Positions 1 to 8,998 of a DNA stretch of 64,000 nt are shown here, piece after piece (the stretch's first letter is position 1; each line of letters starts with the position of its first letter). The stretch comes from Comamonadaceae bacterium (GTDB lineage: Bacteria; Pseudomonadota; Gammaproteobacteria; Burkholderiales; Burkholderiaceae_C). The notes beneath the pieces were generated by a model. That model did no database searches. It was not told where the DNA came from and saw only the letters and a list, made by a program, of their open reading frames with translations. The stretch is taken from contig JAIYBZ010000029.1 in the NCBI GenBank assembly GCA_027488255.1, positions 1 to 64,000 on the forward strand. The letters are read 5' to 3'. The translations under genes and the position numbers were made by a program.

Positions 1-3000
1 CGCCACTCATGACTTGAACTTCGTTGAAAGAAAAAATGTTGGTCAGGTCGCCTTGGCGGGCAATCAATACATAGCGCGCGGTTTTGGGCAGGGTATGTGT
101 TTGAACAGCTGTGGCGTTGTCCGCGACCACACCAAACCCACCCAGGGTTTGAATGAGTGCAGTGCTGCTGGGGATGCCTGAGCTCTGCCCAGACGCGGTG
201 AGGGGATTGACCGTCTTTGCCGTGAACACATGACTGCCAGCGCTGCTGGGCGTGACCACGTCGTAGGTCCATGTGCGGGTCACAGTGTCGACCGTCTTGG
301 CGTTGCCTAACAAATTGCCATTGTCGAAAATTTGGATTTTTTCTGTCTCCAACAAGGTGCCTGCGTAGGTGCCACTCAGTTTGAGGGTGACATCGTCGGT
401 GCTTGTACCAGCGGCGACCACCCCAGAACCATTGGAGGAGAAGCCATTGCTGCTGGTGGCGCTGGAGTCATCTGTCACCACCAAAGTGCTCACGGTGGCT
501 GTTGGTGTACTGGCACCCGCAACGTGAAAATCATAGCTTTGGGCCAGTTTGGTGATGGTGTGCGTGACATCTTGCAGTTTGACCGTGAGGGTGTGTGCAC
601 CCGCCGACAAGGGTGCACCCAAGTGGCCATAACGCCAGCTGCCGTCAGTGGTGACTGTGGCATCACCCAAGAAAGTCGTGCCGTCATAAACAGCCAAGAC
701 TTCACCCGCCAACAAACCCGTGGCCAGCTTGCCTGTCAGCGTGGGCGTGCTGTCAGAAGTGGTGAGCACGTTGATCGAATATGGAAAAGTTCCCGTTGCA
801 GCCGGGGTCTTGCCATAGTTCACGACGCCGGCTGTGGCCGCCACATCGGTAACGCTGGTTTTTGCAGTTTGACTGCCTATGCTGGCGGACGACAAAAAGA
901 TATTGGCGCCGGCACTTTGGGTTGTGGAAGAGGAGACATAGTTGATGCTGTCAATGACAAAGTCTTGGCCCAAATCCACTTGCCACCACTGCATGACCGA
1001 ACTTGCTGCGCCCGTGCTTGAGGTGTAAGTGGTCAGGCTTAAACCATCGATGGCATTGGCAGCGGAAGATCCAGCGTATGCTGTGGCCGTTTTGCCGAGC
1101 GCAACATCCACCCCGCCACTCATCACTTGTACATCTTTAAAGGCCAGCGGGTGTAAGACATTGCCTTGACGGGCCACCATGACATAGCGTCCCGTTTTGC
1201 TGAGCAACAAGTTTTGGACCAGCGACGTTTCGTCGGCAACGCCACTCAATGAACTCATGGTTTGAACCAGCGCGGTACTGCTCACCCCCGCAGTGGCCGT
1301 AGAGTTGGAGGTGTTGAGCACCTTGGCCGACAGCACATGCTGGCCTGCCGTCAGTGTTGGGGTGGTCAAAGCCCAAGTTTTGTTGGCCGTGTCGACGGTG
1401 ACCGCACCTGCAACCAACAGGTCGTTGTCATAAATGCGTATGGCTTGGTTACTTGTCAGGATGCCGGTGTACGTGCCACTGAGCGACAGCACCGAGTCAT
1501 CGGTGCTGGTGCCATTACCCACGGTTCCAATGGCATTGGTCACATAAGTGGTGGTGGCGGATGAATCATCGGCCACGCTGATCGAAGCCACCTCAGCTGC
1601 TGCAGACCCCACGGCGACGACCAGGGTACGGGCCATTTTGGTTGTCGTTCCTGACACATTTTCCAAAGCCACCTTGTAGGTATCGACCGTGCCATCGTAT
1701 GACGACAAAGCAGCACTCCACGTTTGGTCAGGCGCCACGGTGATGGCACTCACAAAAGTGCTGCCTTTGTACAGCGCCAGACGTTCCTTGGTGGGGTCGA
1801 ACAAGGTCCCCACGGAGCCATTCAGTGAGCGACTGGCCGCGTCATATGCCAAAGTGAAGTTGTTGATGATGGCCGAATCGCTCACAGTGGTGCCGTTTGA
1901 GTCAGTGATGGCGTTGACTACTTTGGCAATGAGGGTGTTGGTACCCGCGCTGCGCAAGGCGACAGGAGGGGTGTATGTCCAAGTGTTGTTCAGTGTGTCG
2001 GCCGTCGCATCGCCAAGGTAAGCGCCGTTGTTGTAGATGCGAATTTTTTCATTCAAGCCCAAAGTGCCGGTGTAAGTGCCCGAGATCACTGGCGTGGTGT
2101 CTTCGGTGCTGGTACCGCTCGCCAATACCCCTGAGGTGTTGACTTGGTAACTGGTCACCCCTGTGGAATCGTCCGTCATGACCAGGGTGGCCACCGCTGC
2201 GCTCAATGGCGTCACTGGATTTTCAAAGGCCATGTTGAAAGTGCCCGAAACCGCCAAGGCATTGGCCAGGCTGCTGTTGCCTGCTGTTTGAACAACGCTT
2301 GAGAGCACATAAGCCCCCGTCACCAGATCGGACGAAGGGGTGTAGCTCCAGGCATTACCGGCAGTAGTGGCCACACCCAACTTCAGGGCCGCCGCACCGC
2401 CAATGGCCGCATAAATGGCCACTTCTTCCCCCGCCGCCAAAGGCGCTCCCAGTGTGCCTGTGAGCGTAGGCATCAGGTCATCCGTGCTGCCGCCGCTGGC
2501 AACTGGCCCTTGCACTGCACCTTCGTTGTCATTCAAGGTCACGAGGGTGACCGATTGGATTTTCTGCATCCACGTATCAGATACTGGGCCCTTGGAGTTG
2601 AGGCCTGCGTCTTCCACACGCACTGCAAATTGAATGTCCCCGCGGACCATGGTGGGGGTGGCAAAAGACCAAGTGCTTGCGCCTGGGGCCGCTGTAGCAA
2701 CACCCAAGCGTGTCCCCGATCCTTCAAACAGGGTGTAAACCACCACTTGTTCATTCGCGCTCAGCGGCGTGGTGATGTTGCCACTCAGCTCGATCGTGAC
2801 ATCGTCGGTGCTGGCGCCTCGCGTCAAATCAGAGACCGTTGTGCCGTTGGCCGAATTGTCCACCGCCCGCGTGATGGTGGCGGTGTTGGTGATGAAGGTG
2901 TTGATCAAAAAATGACCATCAACATTCGCAACACCCGCATTGCCCGCCGCATCTTGATAAGTATTTCCGGCTACAGAGATGCGACCGATGGCAGCCGACA

Positions 3001-3718
3001 AACCGCCTGTGGGGGTGAAAGTGGCGGTGTACACCTGGCCATCAAGCGTGGCCAAGCCCGACAGGGTGCCGTTGGTGACCACAACGCTGCCGGTGGTGAA
3101 ATTGCGCACCACTTCACTGAACGTGAAGGTGATAGTGGCCATTTGCCCAATGACCAATTCGGTCATGTTGCTGGCGATGGCCAATGTCGGCGCCACAGAG
3201 TCCACTGGCGGCGAAGGTGTCACGCCACCGCCACCGCCACCGCCACCACCACCACCACCACCACCACCAATGCCAGGCGAATCGCCGCTATTGCCTGCTG
3301 CGAAGGCAACAGCCCCTGAAAAAATCGCCCAAGCCGGCGATGCCGATGGCAACAAAACGGCAGTCTCAGCGCCCCCCGCTGCAGCCAAAGCCTCTGGCGT
3401 TGGTGCCAAGCTGACGGCCTCAGTGGCCAAGTAGTTCCACTCCACCGTGCCCACACTGGCAGCAGCGTGGGCATAAAACTCTGTCACTTCCAACAGCTCG
3501 ACCCCCTCCAACTCCAATACCAAATGGTTGCCGACTTTTTTAACTGTTCCGGTTTTTGTTGAATTACCAATGCCTTCATTGGTTATGCCACCTTCAACGT
3601 TGAAACTGATTTTGGCTCCCGGCTGGGCTTGCAGCTTTAGGGGCGTTGTCCCCTCTCGAATCAACACTTGTTGGATCACTTGGCCATCAGGAAGCGTTTG
3701 GGTGACTTGGATTTTCAT
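1..3718 (-). CDS. Giant Ig-like/discoidin repeat surface protein, N-terminal part (cut by window edge)
   Basis: The open frame runs from an ATG at 3718 out of the window, so at least 1239 residues are visible and the C-terminus is missing. I see no Sec signal peptide. Residues 1-100 form a beta-rich leader that resembles the prefix domain of BapA/LapF-type biofilm adhesins. An AAAGG motif follows at residues 112-116, then a hydrophobic Ala/Gly stretch, and 15 consecutive glycines at 151-165. Next comes a domain like the bacterial Ig-like Big_12 family (about 175-265), followed by Ig-like repeats marked by STDD/STED boxes near residues 302, 413, 540, 740 and 1110. A discoidin (F5/8 type C)-like module lies near 865-950, and a second begins at the window edge. 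I infer a type I secreted, surface-attached adhesin; no secretion genes are nearby. An AGGGG ribosome site precedes the start. Confidence 0.8.
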   Translation of the reverse strand, partial: MKIQVTQTLPDGQVIQQVLIREGTTPLKLQAQPGAKISFNVEGGITNEGIGNSTKTGTVKKVGNHLVLELEGVELLEVTEFYAHAAASVGTVEWNYLATEAVSLAPTPEALAAAGGAETAVLLPSASPAWAIFSGAVAFAAGNSGDSPGIGGGGGGGGGGGGGGGVTPSPPVDSVAPTLAIASNMTELVIGQMATITFTFSEVVRNFTTGSVVVTNGTLSGLATLDGQVYTATFTPTGGLSAAIGRISVAGNTYQDAAGNAGVANVDGHFLINTFITNTATITRAVDNSANGTTVSDLTRGASTDDVTIELSGNITTPLSANEQVVVYTLFEGSGTRLGVATAAPGASTWSFATPTMVRGDIQFAVRVEDAGLNSKGPVSDTWMQKIQSVTLVTLNDNEGAVQGPVASGGSTDDLMPTLTGTLGAPLAAGEEVAIYAAIGGAAALKLGVATTAGNAWSYTPSSDLVTGAYVLSSVVQTAGNSSLANALAVSGTFNMAFENPVTPLSAAVATLVMTDDSTGVTSYQVNTSGVLASGTSTEDTTPVISGTYTGTLGLNEKIRIYNNGAYLGDATADTLNNTWTYTPPVALRSAGTNTLIAKVVNAITDSNGTTVSDSAIINNFTLAYDAASRSLNGSVGTLFDPTKERLALYKGSTFVSAITVAPDQTWSAALSSYDGTVDTYKVALENVSGTTTKMARTLVVAVGSAAAEVASISVADDSSATTTYVTNAIGTVGNGTSTDDSVLSLSGTYTGILTSNQAIRIYDNDLLVAGAVTVDTANKTWALTTPTLTAGQHVLSAKVLNTSNSTATAGVSSTALVQTMSSLSGVADETSLVQNLLLSKTGRYVMVARQGNVLHPLAFKDVQVMSGGVDVALGKTATAYAGSSAANAIDGLSLTTYTSSTGAASSVMQWWQVDLGQDFVIDSINYVSSSTTQSAGANIFLSSASIGSQTAKTSVTDVAATAGVVNYGKTPAATGTFPYSINVLTTSDSTPTLTGKLATGLLAGEVLAVYDGTTFLGDATVTTDGSWRYGHLGAPLSAGAHTLTVKLQDVTHTITKLAQSYDFHVAGASTPTATVSTLVVTDDSSATSSNGFSSNGSGVVAAGTSTDDVTLKLSGTYAGTLLETEKIQIFDNGNLLGNAKTVDTVTRTWTYDVVTPSSAGSHVFTAKTVNPLTASGQSSGIPSSTALIQTLGGFGVVADNATAVQTHTLPKTARYVLIARQGDLTNIFSFNEVQVMSG
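3224..3268 (-). repeat. Poly-glycine trinucleotide run in adhesin gene
   Basis: Fifteen in-frame GGT/GGC codons on the minus strand encode 15 glycines. The upstream eight codons are a pure GGT microsatellite; the remainder alternate GGC and GGT. Gain or loss of units would change linker length without breaking the frame. Confidence 0.9.
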
Positions 3719-3756
3719 GATTAGCCCCTTTTGAAAGTGAAAGATACGTTTTCGAT

Positions 3757-3785
3757 AAGATATCTTTTAAAAAGTATTAATTCAA
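3757..3785 (-). promoter_or_regulatory. Candidate promoter of the adhesin gene
   Basis: On the minus strand there is a TTGAAT (-35-like, 3780-3785), a 17-base spacer, and TATCTT (-10-like, 3757-3762) about 40 bases upstream of the ATG at 3718. The box overlaps the perfect palindrome AAGATATCTT (3757-3766). The surrounding 100 bases are much more AT-rich than the neighbouring genes. Assignment is by eye only. Confidence 0.45.
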
Positions 3786-3906
3786 CAATAAAAAGTAATT
3801 TAAAGGAACTTTGTTCCTCCTTTATTCATGGTCGGATGGATCAGCGAAGCCTGATTTGCGGTTATGCCCAGGCCAAGGGGCTGCGATGCGCTGGAAGATT
3901 GACAGA

Positions 3907-3942
3907 CGAAAAAAACCCCTGACTCGTGGGAGGCAGGGGTTT
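3907..3942 (-). terminator. Rho-independent terminator after the tRNA-Gly/Cys cluster
   Basis: AAACCCCTG (3913-3921) pairs with CAGGGGTTT (3934-3942). On the minus strand the stem is followed by a run of T, as expected of an intrinsic terminator for the tRNA transcript. The stretch 3719-3906 between it and the adhesin start holds no gene that I can see. Confidence 0.8.
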
Positions 3943-3959
3943 GTTGAACAGGCTAAACC

Positions 3960-4033
3960 TGGAGGCGCGACCCAGAGTCGAACTGGGCTAGACGGATTTG
4001 CAATCCGTTGCATAACCGATTTGCTATCGCGCC
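3960..4033 (-). tRNA. tRNA-Cys (GCA)
   Basis: The minus strand folds as a 74-base cloverleaf with acceptor GGCGCG/CGCGCC, discriminator U and an encoded CCA end. The anticodon loop TTGCAAA gives anticodon GCA. It is the last tRNA of a Gly-Gly-Cys cluster read from right to left. Confidence 0.95.
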
Positions 4034-4105
4034 AAAACTGAGTGACAAAAACGGGAAGCAGTGCTTCCCGAATTGCAGAAAGAATCGGTTGGTTCTTTCA
4101 ATGTT

Positions 4106-4181
4106 TGGAGCGGGAAACGAGGCTCGAACTCGCGACCTCAACCTTGGCAAGGTTGCGCTCTACCAACTGAGCTATTCCCGC
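4106..4181 (-). tRNA. tRNA-Gly (GCC), copy 2
   Basis: A 76-base cloverleaf with acceptor GCGGGAA, anticodon GCC in the context CTTGCCAAG, TPsiC arm with GTTCGAG, and encoded CCA. It is identical to the copy at 4207-4282, from which it is separated by 25 bases. Confidence 0.95.
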
Positions 4182-4206
4182 ATGAAGCTGAATGAATCTG
4201 ATAATT

Positions 4207-4282
4207 TGGAGCGGGAAACGAGGCTCGAACTCGCGACCTCAACCTTGGCAAGGTTGCGCTCTACCAACTGAGCTATTCCCGC
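4207..4282 (-). tRNA. tRNA-Gly (GCC), copy 1
   Basis: A 76-base cloverleaf identical to the downstream copy, with anticodon GCC and encoded CCA. It is the first tRNA of the Gly-Gly-Cys cluster and lies 56 bases after the lon terminator hairpin. Confidence 0.95.
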
Positions 4283-4338
4283 ATTTCAACAAACTCGACA
4301 TTGTGTGTCGGGCCGTTTTTGGTAAGGGTGAATTGTAA

Positions 4339-4380
4339 TGCAAATTTCCGGGCATTTTAGGATGCCCGGAAAAATTTGCA
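4339..4380 (-). terminator. lon terminator hairpin
   Basis: A long inverted repeat, TGCAAATTT-CCGGGCAT against ATGCCCGG-AAAAATTTGCA, directly abuts the lon stop codon at 4381-4383. The stem is GC-rich at its tip and A/T-rich at its base, so it can act as a terminator in either direction. It separates lon from the tRNA cluster. Confidence 0.8.
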
Positions 4381-6798
4381 TCAATGCTTGACGGCCTCAG
4401 AGGTCGGTGTAGAGGCCACTGCCGTCACCGCAGCCACCTCTTCGTCACTCAAGGGCACTGGCTTGGCTTCCAGTGCAATGTCCAACACCTGGTCGATCCA
4501 CTTCACCGGAACAATCTCAAGATCGTTTTTGACATTTTCTGGAATGTCTTGCAGATCTTTCACGTTGTCCTCAGGAATCAGCACCGTCTTGATGCCCCCA
4601 CGCAAGGCCGCCAACAGCTTTTCTTTCAAGCCACCAATGGCGGTCACTTCGCCACGCAAGGTGATCTCGCCGGTCATGGCCACATCGGCGCGCACCGGAA
4701 TGCCTGTCATGGCCGAGACCATGGCGGTGGTCATGGCAGCACCCGCGCTGGGCCCGTCTTTGGGCGTTGCCCCGTCTGGCACGTGGATGTGCAGGTCTTT
4801 CTTTTCGAAGACCTCGTCTTTGATGCCCAAAAGCCGGGAGCGGCTGCGCACCACGGTGCGTGCGGCCTCGACCGATTCTTTCATCACATCACCCAGAGAG
4901 CCGGTGCGCGTGATGACCCCTTTACCGGGCATGAGCGCGGCCTCGATGGTGAGCAAATCGCCGCCCACTTCGGTCCACGCCAAACCCACCACTTGGCCCA
5001 CTTGGTTCTTTTGCTCAGCGCGGCCGTAGGTGTATTTGCGCACTCCCAAAAACTCGTTGAGGTTATTTTCGTTCACCACCACTTGGGGCTGCATTTGCTT
5101 GAGCAACAGGGCTTTGACCACCTTGCGGCAAATCTTGCCCAACTCGCGCTCAAGTGAGCGAACGCCAGCCTCTCGCGTGTAGTAGCGCACCACATCACGC
5201 ACGGCAGTTTCTGTGACGTTGAGCTCGGTGTCTTTGACCCCGTTGTTGGTCATTTGCTTGGGCAGCAAATACTTCATGGCGATGCTGGTTTTTTCGTCTT
5301 CGGTGTAGCCCGACAAACGAATGACTTCCATGCGGTCCAGCAAGGCGGACGGAATGTTCATGGAGTTGGAGGTGGCCACAAACATGACGTCACTCAGGTC
5401 GAAGTCCACCTCGACATAGTGGTCGCCAAAGGTGTGGTTTTGCTCGGGGTCGAGCACTTCAAGCAAGGCGCTGGAAGGATCGCCCCGGAAATCCGTGCCC
5501 AGCTTGTCGATTTCGTCAAGCAAGAACAGCGGGTTTTTGGTGCCGACTTTGTTCAGGTTTTGCAGCACCTTGCCTGGCAAGGCGCCGATGTAGGTGCGGC
5601 GATGTCCGCGGATTTCTGCTTCGTCGCGCATGCCCCCCAAAGCCATGCGCACGTATTTACGGCCCGTGGCTTTGGCGATGGATTGACCCAGCGAGGTTTT
5701 ACCGACGCCCGGTGGCCCCACCAAACACAAGATGGGCGCTTTGACTTTGTCCACACGCTGTTGCACCGCGAGGTATTCCAGAATGCGGTCTTTGACTTTG
5801 TCGAGGCCGTAGTGGTCTTGGTTCAGCACGCCTTCGGCGTTAGCCAAATCGTGCTTCAGCTTGGTTTTTTTACTCCAAGGCAAACCGGTCAGCACATCCA
5901 AATAGTTGCGCACCACCGATGCTTCTGCCGACATGGGCGACATGAGTTTGAGTTTCTTCAGCTCGCCTTCGGCCTTTTTGCGGGCATCGGCCGACATCTT
6001 GGCCGACTTGATCTTCTTTTCGATCTCTTCAATGTCCGCGCCCTCTTCGCCCTCACCCAGCTCTTTCTGGATGGCTTTGACCTGTTCATTCAGGTAGAAG
6101 TCGCGCTGGTTTTTCTCCATCTGGCGCTTCACTCGGCCACGAATGCGCTTGTCCACATTCAGGATGTCAACTTCGTGCTCGAGTTGAGAAAACAGATTTT
6201 CAAGACGGGCTTTGATGCTGGCCAAATCCAGCACTTGTTGTTTGTTCTCGAGCTTGAGGGGCAAGTGCGCCGCGATGGTGTCAGCCAGGCGGCCGGCATC
6301 GTCAATGCTGGAGATCGAGGTCAAGATTTCAGGCGGAATTTTCTTGTTCAGTTTGACGTATTGGTCAAACTGCTGCATCACAGCGCGGCGCAGTGCTTCA
6401 ATCTCGCTGCTGGGCTCGCCCTGTTCAGCCACTGGATCGACTGGGGTCACGGTGGCCAAAAAGTGGGCTTCGCCGTCGACAATGGTTTTCACCAGCGCAC
6501 GTTGCTGACCTTCCACCAACACTTTGACGGTGCCGTCAGGCAACTTGAGCATTTGCAGGATGGTCGAAACACACCCGACATCGAACATGTCGTCGATTGC
6601 AGGTTCGTCTTTGGCAGCGGTCTTTTGCGCCACCAGCATGATGCGGCGCTCGGCGGCCATGGCCGATTCGAGTGCTTTGATGCTCTTTGGGCGGCCCACA
6701 AACAAGGGAATCACCATGTGAGGGAACACCACCACGTCGCGCAAAGGCAACAAGGGCAGTTCGATCGGGGTGGAAGGCAAAGGTGTGTGTCCAGACAT
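4381..6798 (-). CDS. lon: ATP-dependent protease Lon (La), S16 family
   Basis: An 805-residue cytoplasmic AAA+ serine protease that degrades misfolded and regulatory proteins. The N-terminal substrate domain covers about 1-210. Walker A GPPGVGKT is at 361-368 and Walker B PLFLLDEID at 423-431. The proteolytic dyad is Ser684 (DGPSAG) and Lys727 (GGLKEK). Length is normal for LonA. The ATG has a GAGGA ribosome site upstream. It follows clpX by 97 bases in the conserved tig-clpP-clpX-lon order, ends against a strong terminator, and probably has its own heat-responsive expression, although I did not identify a sigma-32 promoter. Confidence 0.98.
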   Translation of the reverse strand: MSGHTPLPSTPIELPLLPLRDVVVFPHMVIPLFVGRPKSIKALESAMAAERRIMLVAQKTAAKDEPAIDDMFDVGCVSTILQMLKLPDGTVKVLVEGQQRALVKTIVDGEAHFLATVTPVDPVAEQGEPSSEIEALRRAVMQQFDQYVKLNKKIPPEILTSISSIDDAGRLADTIAAHLPLKLENKQQVLDLASIKARLENLFSQLEHEVDILNVDKRIRGRVKRQMEKNQRDFYLNEQVKAIQKELGEGEEGADIEEIEKKIKSAKMSADARKKAEGELKKLKLMSPMSAEASVVRNYLDVLTGLPWSKKTKLKHDLANAEGVLNQDHYGLDKVKDRILEYLAVQQRVDKVKAPILCLVGPPGVGKTSLGQSIAKATGRKYVRMALGGMRDEAEIRGHRRTYIGALPGKVLQNLNKVGTKNPLFLLDEIDKLGTDFRGDPSSALLEVLDPEQNHTFGDHYVEVDFDLSDVMFVATSNSMNIPSALLDRMEVIRLSGYTEDEKTSIAMKYLLPKQMTNNGVKDTELNVTETAVRDVVRYYTREAGVRSLERELGKICRKVVKALLLKQMQPQVVVNENNLNEFLGVRKYTYGRAEQKNQVGQVVGLAWTEVGGDLLTIEAALMPGKGVITRTGSLGDVMKESVEAARTVVRSRSRLLGIKDEVFEKKDLHIHVPDGATPKDGPSAGAAMTTAMVSAMTGIPVRADVAMTGEITLRGEVTAIGGLKEKLLAALRGGIKTVLIPEDNVKDLQDIPENVKNDLEIVPVKWIDQVLDIALEAKPVPLSDEEVAAVTAVASTPTSEAVKH

Positions 6799-6895
6799 GG
6801 TGTGTCCTCAGGTCAATTAGCTACACATGGATGCTGTGCCGTGAATTTCAACCCAATTGTTCAAAGGGGTATTCATGGCCACGAACATCTCTTCG

Positions 6896-8161
6896 TCAGG
6901 CCTGTTTGGCCGACTCGCGGTAAACCAGCAGCGGGGGTTTGTTGTCGTCAATGACCGACTCGTCCACCACCACTTTTTCGACGTTGGTTTGGTTGGGCAG
7001 CTCAAACATGGTGTCAATCAGCGCCTGCTCCATGATGGAACGCAAGCCCCGTGCACCGGTTTTGCGCGCCAATGCTTTGCGAGCGATGGCGGTGAGCGCG
7101 TTGCGGCGCACCTCTAAATCGACGCCTTCCATGGCCAGCAATTTGGTGAACTGTTTGACCACCGCATTTTTGGGCTCGGTCAAAATTTGAACCAAGGCTT
7201 CTTCGGTCAACTCGGCCAAAGTGGCCACCACAGGCAGGCGGCCGACCAACTCGGGAATCAAGCCGAACTTGATCAGGTCTTCGGGCTCAACTTCGTTGAA
7301 CACATCGGTCAAAGAGCGCTGTTTTTTGCTCTTCACGGCAGCACCAAAACCAATGCCGCCCGACTCGGTGCGGTTCTCAATGACTTTTTCCAGACCCGCA
7401 AATGCGCCGCCGCAAATGAACAAGATGTTGGTCGTGTCAATTTGCAAAAAGTCTTGGTTGGGGTGCTTGCGGCCACCTTGTGGCGGCACGCTGGCCATGG
7501 TGCCTTCGATCAGCTTGAGCAACGCTTGTTGCACGCCCTCTCCCGAAACGTCGCGGGTGATCGAGGGGTTGTCTGACTTGCGGGTGATCTTGTCGATTTC
7601 GTCGATGTAAACGATGCCGCGCTGGGCACGCTCGACATCGTAGTTGCAGGTTTGCAGCAGCTTGGCCACGATGTTTTCGACGTCTTCACCCACATAACCG
7701 GCTTCGGTCAAGGTGGTGGCATCGGCCATGACGAATGGCACGTCCAACATGCGGGCCATGGTTTGGGCCAACAAGGTTTTGCCAGAGCCGGTGGGGCCGA
7801 TCAACAAGATATTGCTCTTGGCCAATTCGACATCGTCTTTTTTGGCAGATTCTTTGTGCTTGAGACGTTTGTAGTGGTTGTAGACCGCCACTGCCAAACT
7901 GCGCTTGGCTTTGTCTTGACCGATGACGTAGTTGTCGAGGTTGGTTTTGATGTCCAGCGGCGTGGGCAAGCCTTCTTTGGCCCCTTCAGCGGTGGTGGTA
8001 CCGGCCAGTTCATCGCGCACGATGTCGTTGCACAAATCAATGCACTCGTCGCAAATGAACACCGATGGACCTGCGATCAGCTTTTTGACTTCGTGCTGGC
8101 TTTTGCCGCAAAAAGAGCAGAACAGGTTTTTCTCAGTGCTGGAGCCTTTTTTATCGGCCAT
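6896..8161 (-). CDS. clpX: ATP-dependent Clp protease ATP-binding subunit ClpX
   Basis: A 421-residue AAA+ unfoldase that feeds substrates to ClpP. The N-terminal zinc-binding domain uses Cys15, Cys18, Cys37 and Cys40. Walker A GPTGSGKT lies at 122-129, the GYVG pore loop at 155-158, and Walker B IVYIDEID at 183-190. The ATG is preceded by AAGG at a workable distance. The gene starts 106 bases after the clpP stop, in the standard tig-clpP-clpX-lon order. Nothing is missing or unusual. Confidence 0.98.
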   Translation of the reverse strand: MADKKGSSTEKNLFCSFCGKSQHEVKKLIAGPSVFICDECIDLCNDIVRDELAGTTTAEGAKEGLPTPLDIKTNLDNYVIGQDKAKRSLAVAVYNHYKRLKHKESAKKDDVELAKSNILLIGPTGSGKTLLAQTMARMLDVPFVMADATTLTEAGYVGEDVENIVAKLLQTCNYDVERAQRGIVYIDEIDKITRKSDNPSITRDVSGEGVQQALLKLIEGTMASVPPQGGRKHPNQDFLQIDTTNILFICGGAFAGLEKVIENRTESGGIGFGAAVKSKKQRSLTDVFNEVEPEDLIKFGLIPELVGRLPVVATLAELTEEALVQILTEPKNAVVKQFTKLLAMEGVDLEVRRNALTAIARKALARKTGARGLRSIMEQALIDTMFELPNQTNVEKVVVDESVIDDNKPPLLVYRESAKQA

Positions 8162-8267
8162 AAATGTCGCCTTGGAATCCGGAATTCGTCAATGATAACG
8201 AAAGAAAAACGGCGCCCGCCCAGCAGGGCAAACGCCGTCAGCCAATGCGCCGGAAATCCGGCGGTCA

Positions 8268-8876
8268 TCAAGCGCGTTTAGAGATCACTTCATCGATCAA
8301 ACCGTAGTCTTTGGACTCGCTGGCCGACAGGTAGTAATCGCGCTCGGTATCGAGCTCGATCTTCTCCAGCGGTTGGCCTGTGTTTTCCGACAAGATGCGG
8401 TTCAGATGGGCGCGGGTCTTGACGATTTCGCGGGCCGCGATTTCGATTTCTGTCGCCTGACCCCGAGCACCACCCAAGGGCTGGTGAATCATGATCTTGG
8501 AATTAGGCAATGAAAAACGCTTACCTTTTGCGCCCGAAGACAGCAAAAAGGCCCCCATGCTGGCCGCCATGCCATTGCACAGCGTGGACACATCGGGTTT
8601 GATGAAGTTCATGGTGTCGTAAATGGCCATGCCCGCACTCACCGAGCCGCCTGGCGAGTTGATGTACAGCGAAATGTCTTTTTCTGGATTTTCACTTTCC
8701 AGAAACAACATTTGGGCCACGATCAAATTGGCCATGTGGTCGTTGACTTCACCCACCAAAAAGATCACGCGCTCTTTGAGCAAACGCGAGTAAATGTCAT
8801 AGGCACGCTCACCGCGGCCCGACTGTTCGATGACCATGGGGACCATGCCCAAGTTCGTGATGTCCAGTGCGCTCAT
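8268..8876 (-). CDS. clpP: ATP-dependent Clp protease proteolytic subunit ClpP
   Basis: Serine peptidase that forms the tetradecameric chamber docked to ClpX. The frame is open back to 8930, but I place the start at the ATG at 8876. It has a GGAG ribosome site five bases upstream, gives the usual family length (202 residues), and begins [10 protein letters not shown]. The catalytic triad is visible as Ser106 (GMAASMGA), His131 (IHQPLGG) and Asp180 (TERD). It lies between tig and clpX. Confidence 0.97.
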   Translation of the reverse strand: MSALDITNLGMVPMVIEQSGRGERAYDIYSRLLKERVIFLVGEVNDHMANLIVAQMLFLESENPEKDISLYINSPGGSVSAGMAIYDTMNFIKPDVSTLCNGMAASMGAFLLSSGAKGKRFSLPNSKIMIHQPLGGARGQATEIEIAAREIVKTRAHLNRILSENTGQPLEKIELDTERDYYLSASESKDYGLIDEVISKRA

Positions 8877-8934
8877 CTTTTCTCCAGAAGTTTCGTGGAT
8901 GACTTTAACCGGGTTTTTCAAGCCCACCAAAGAG

Positions 8935-8977
8935 ATGGGGCTTGTTCGCCAGACTGCAAGCCTGGCTCAAGCCCCAT
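8935..8977 (-). other. Imperfect long hairpin between tig and clpP
   Basis: ATGGGGCTTG (8935-8944) pairs with CAAGCCCCAT (8968-8977), and an inner GCCAG/CTGGC stem extends it. No T-run follows on the minus strand, so it does not look like a classical terminator. It could be an RNA processing or stability element that separates tig and clpP expression. Confidence 0.6.
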
Positions 8978-8998
8978 TCACCGAGTTTTCAAGCCGAT

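Noticed and set aside
3224..3268. Phase-variable repeat controlling adhesin expression
   Set aside because: The unit is a trinucleotide, so length changes keep the frame; only linker length would vary.
3184..3414. A poly-histidine open frame suggesting a metal-binding protein
   Set aside because: The His run is the opposite-strand reading of the adhesin's poly-Gly codons.
5254..6954. A 566-codon plus-strand open frame opposite lon
   Set aside because: Shadow of lon and part of the lon/clpX gap; composition is that of a reverse-complemented GC-rich gene.
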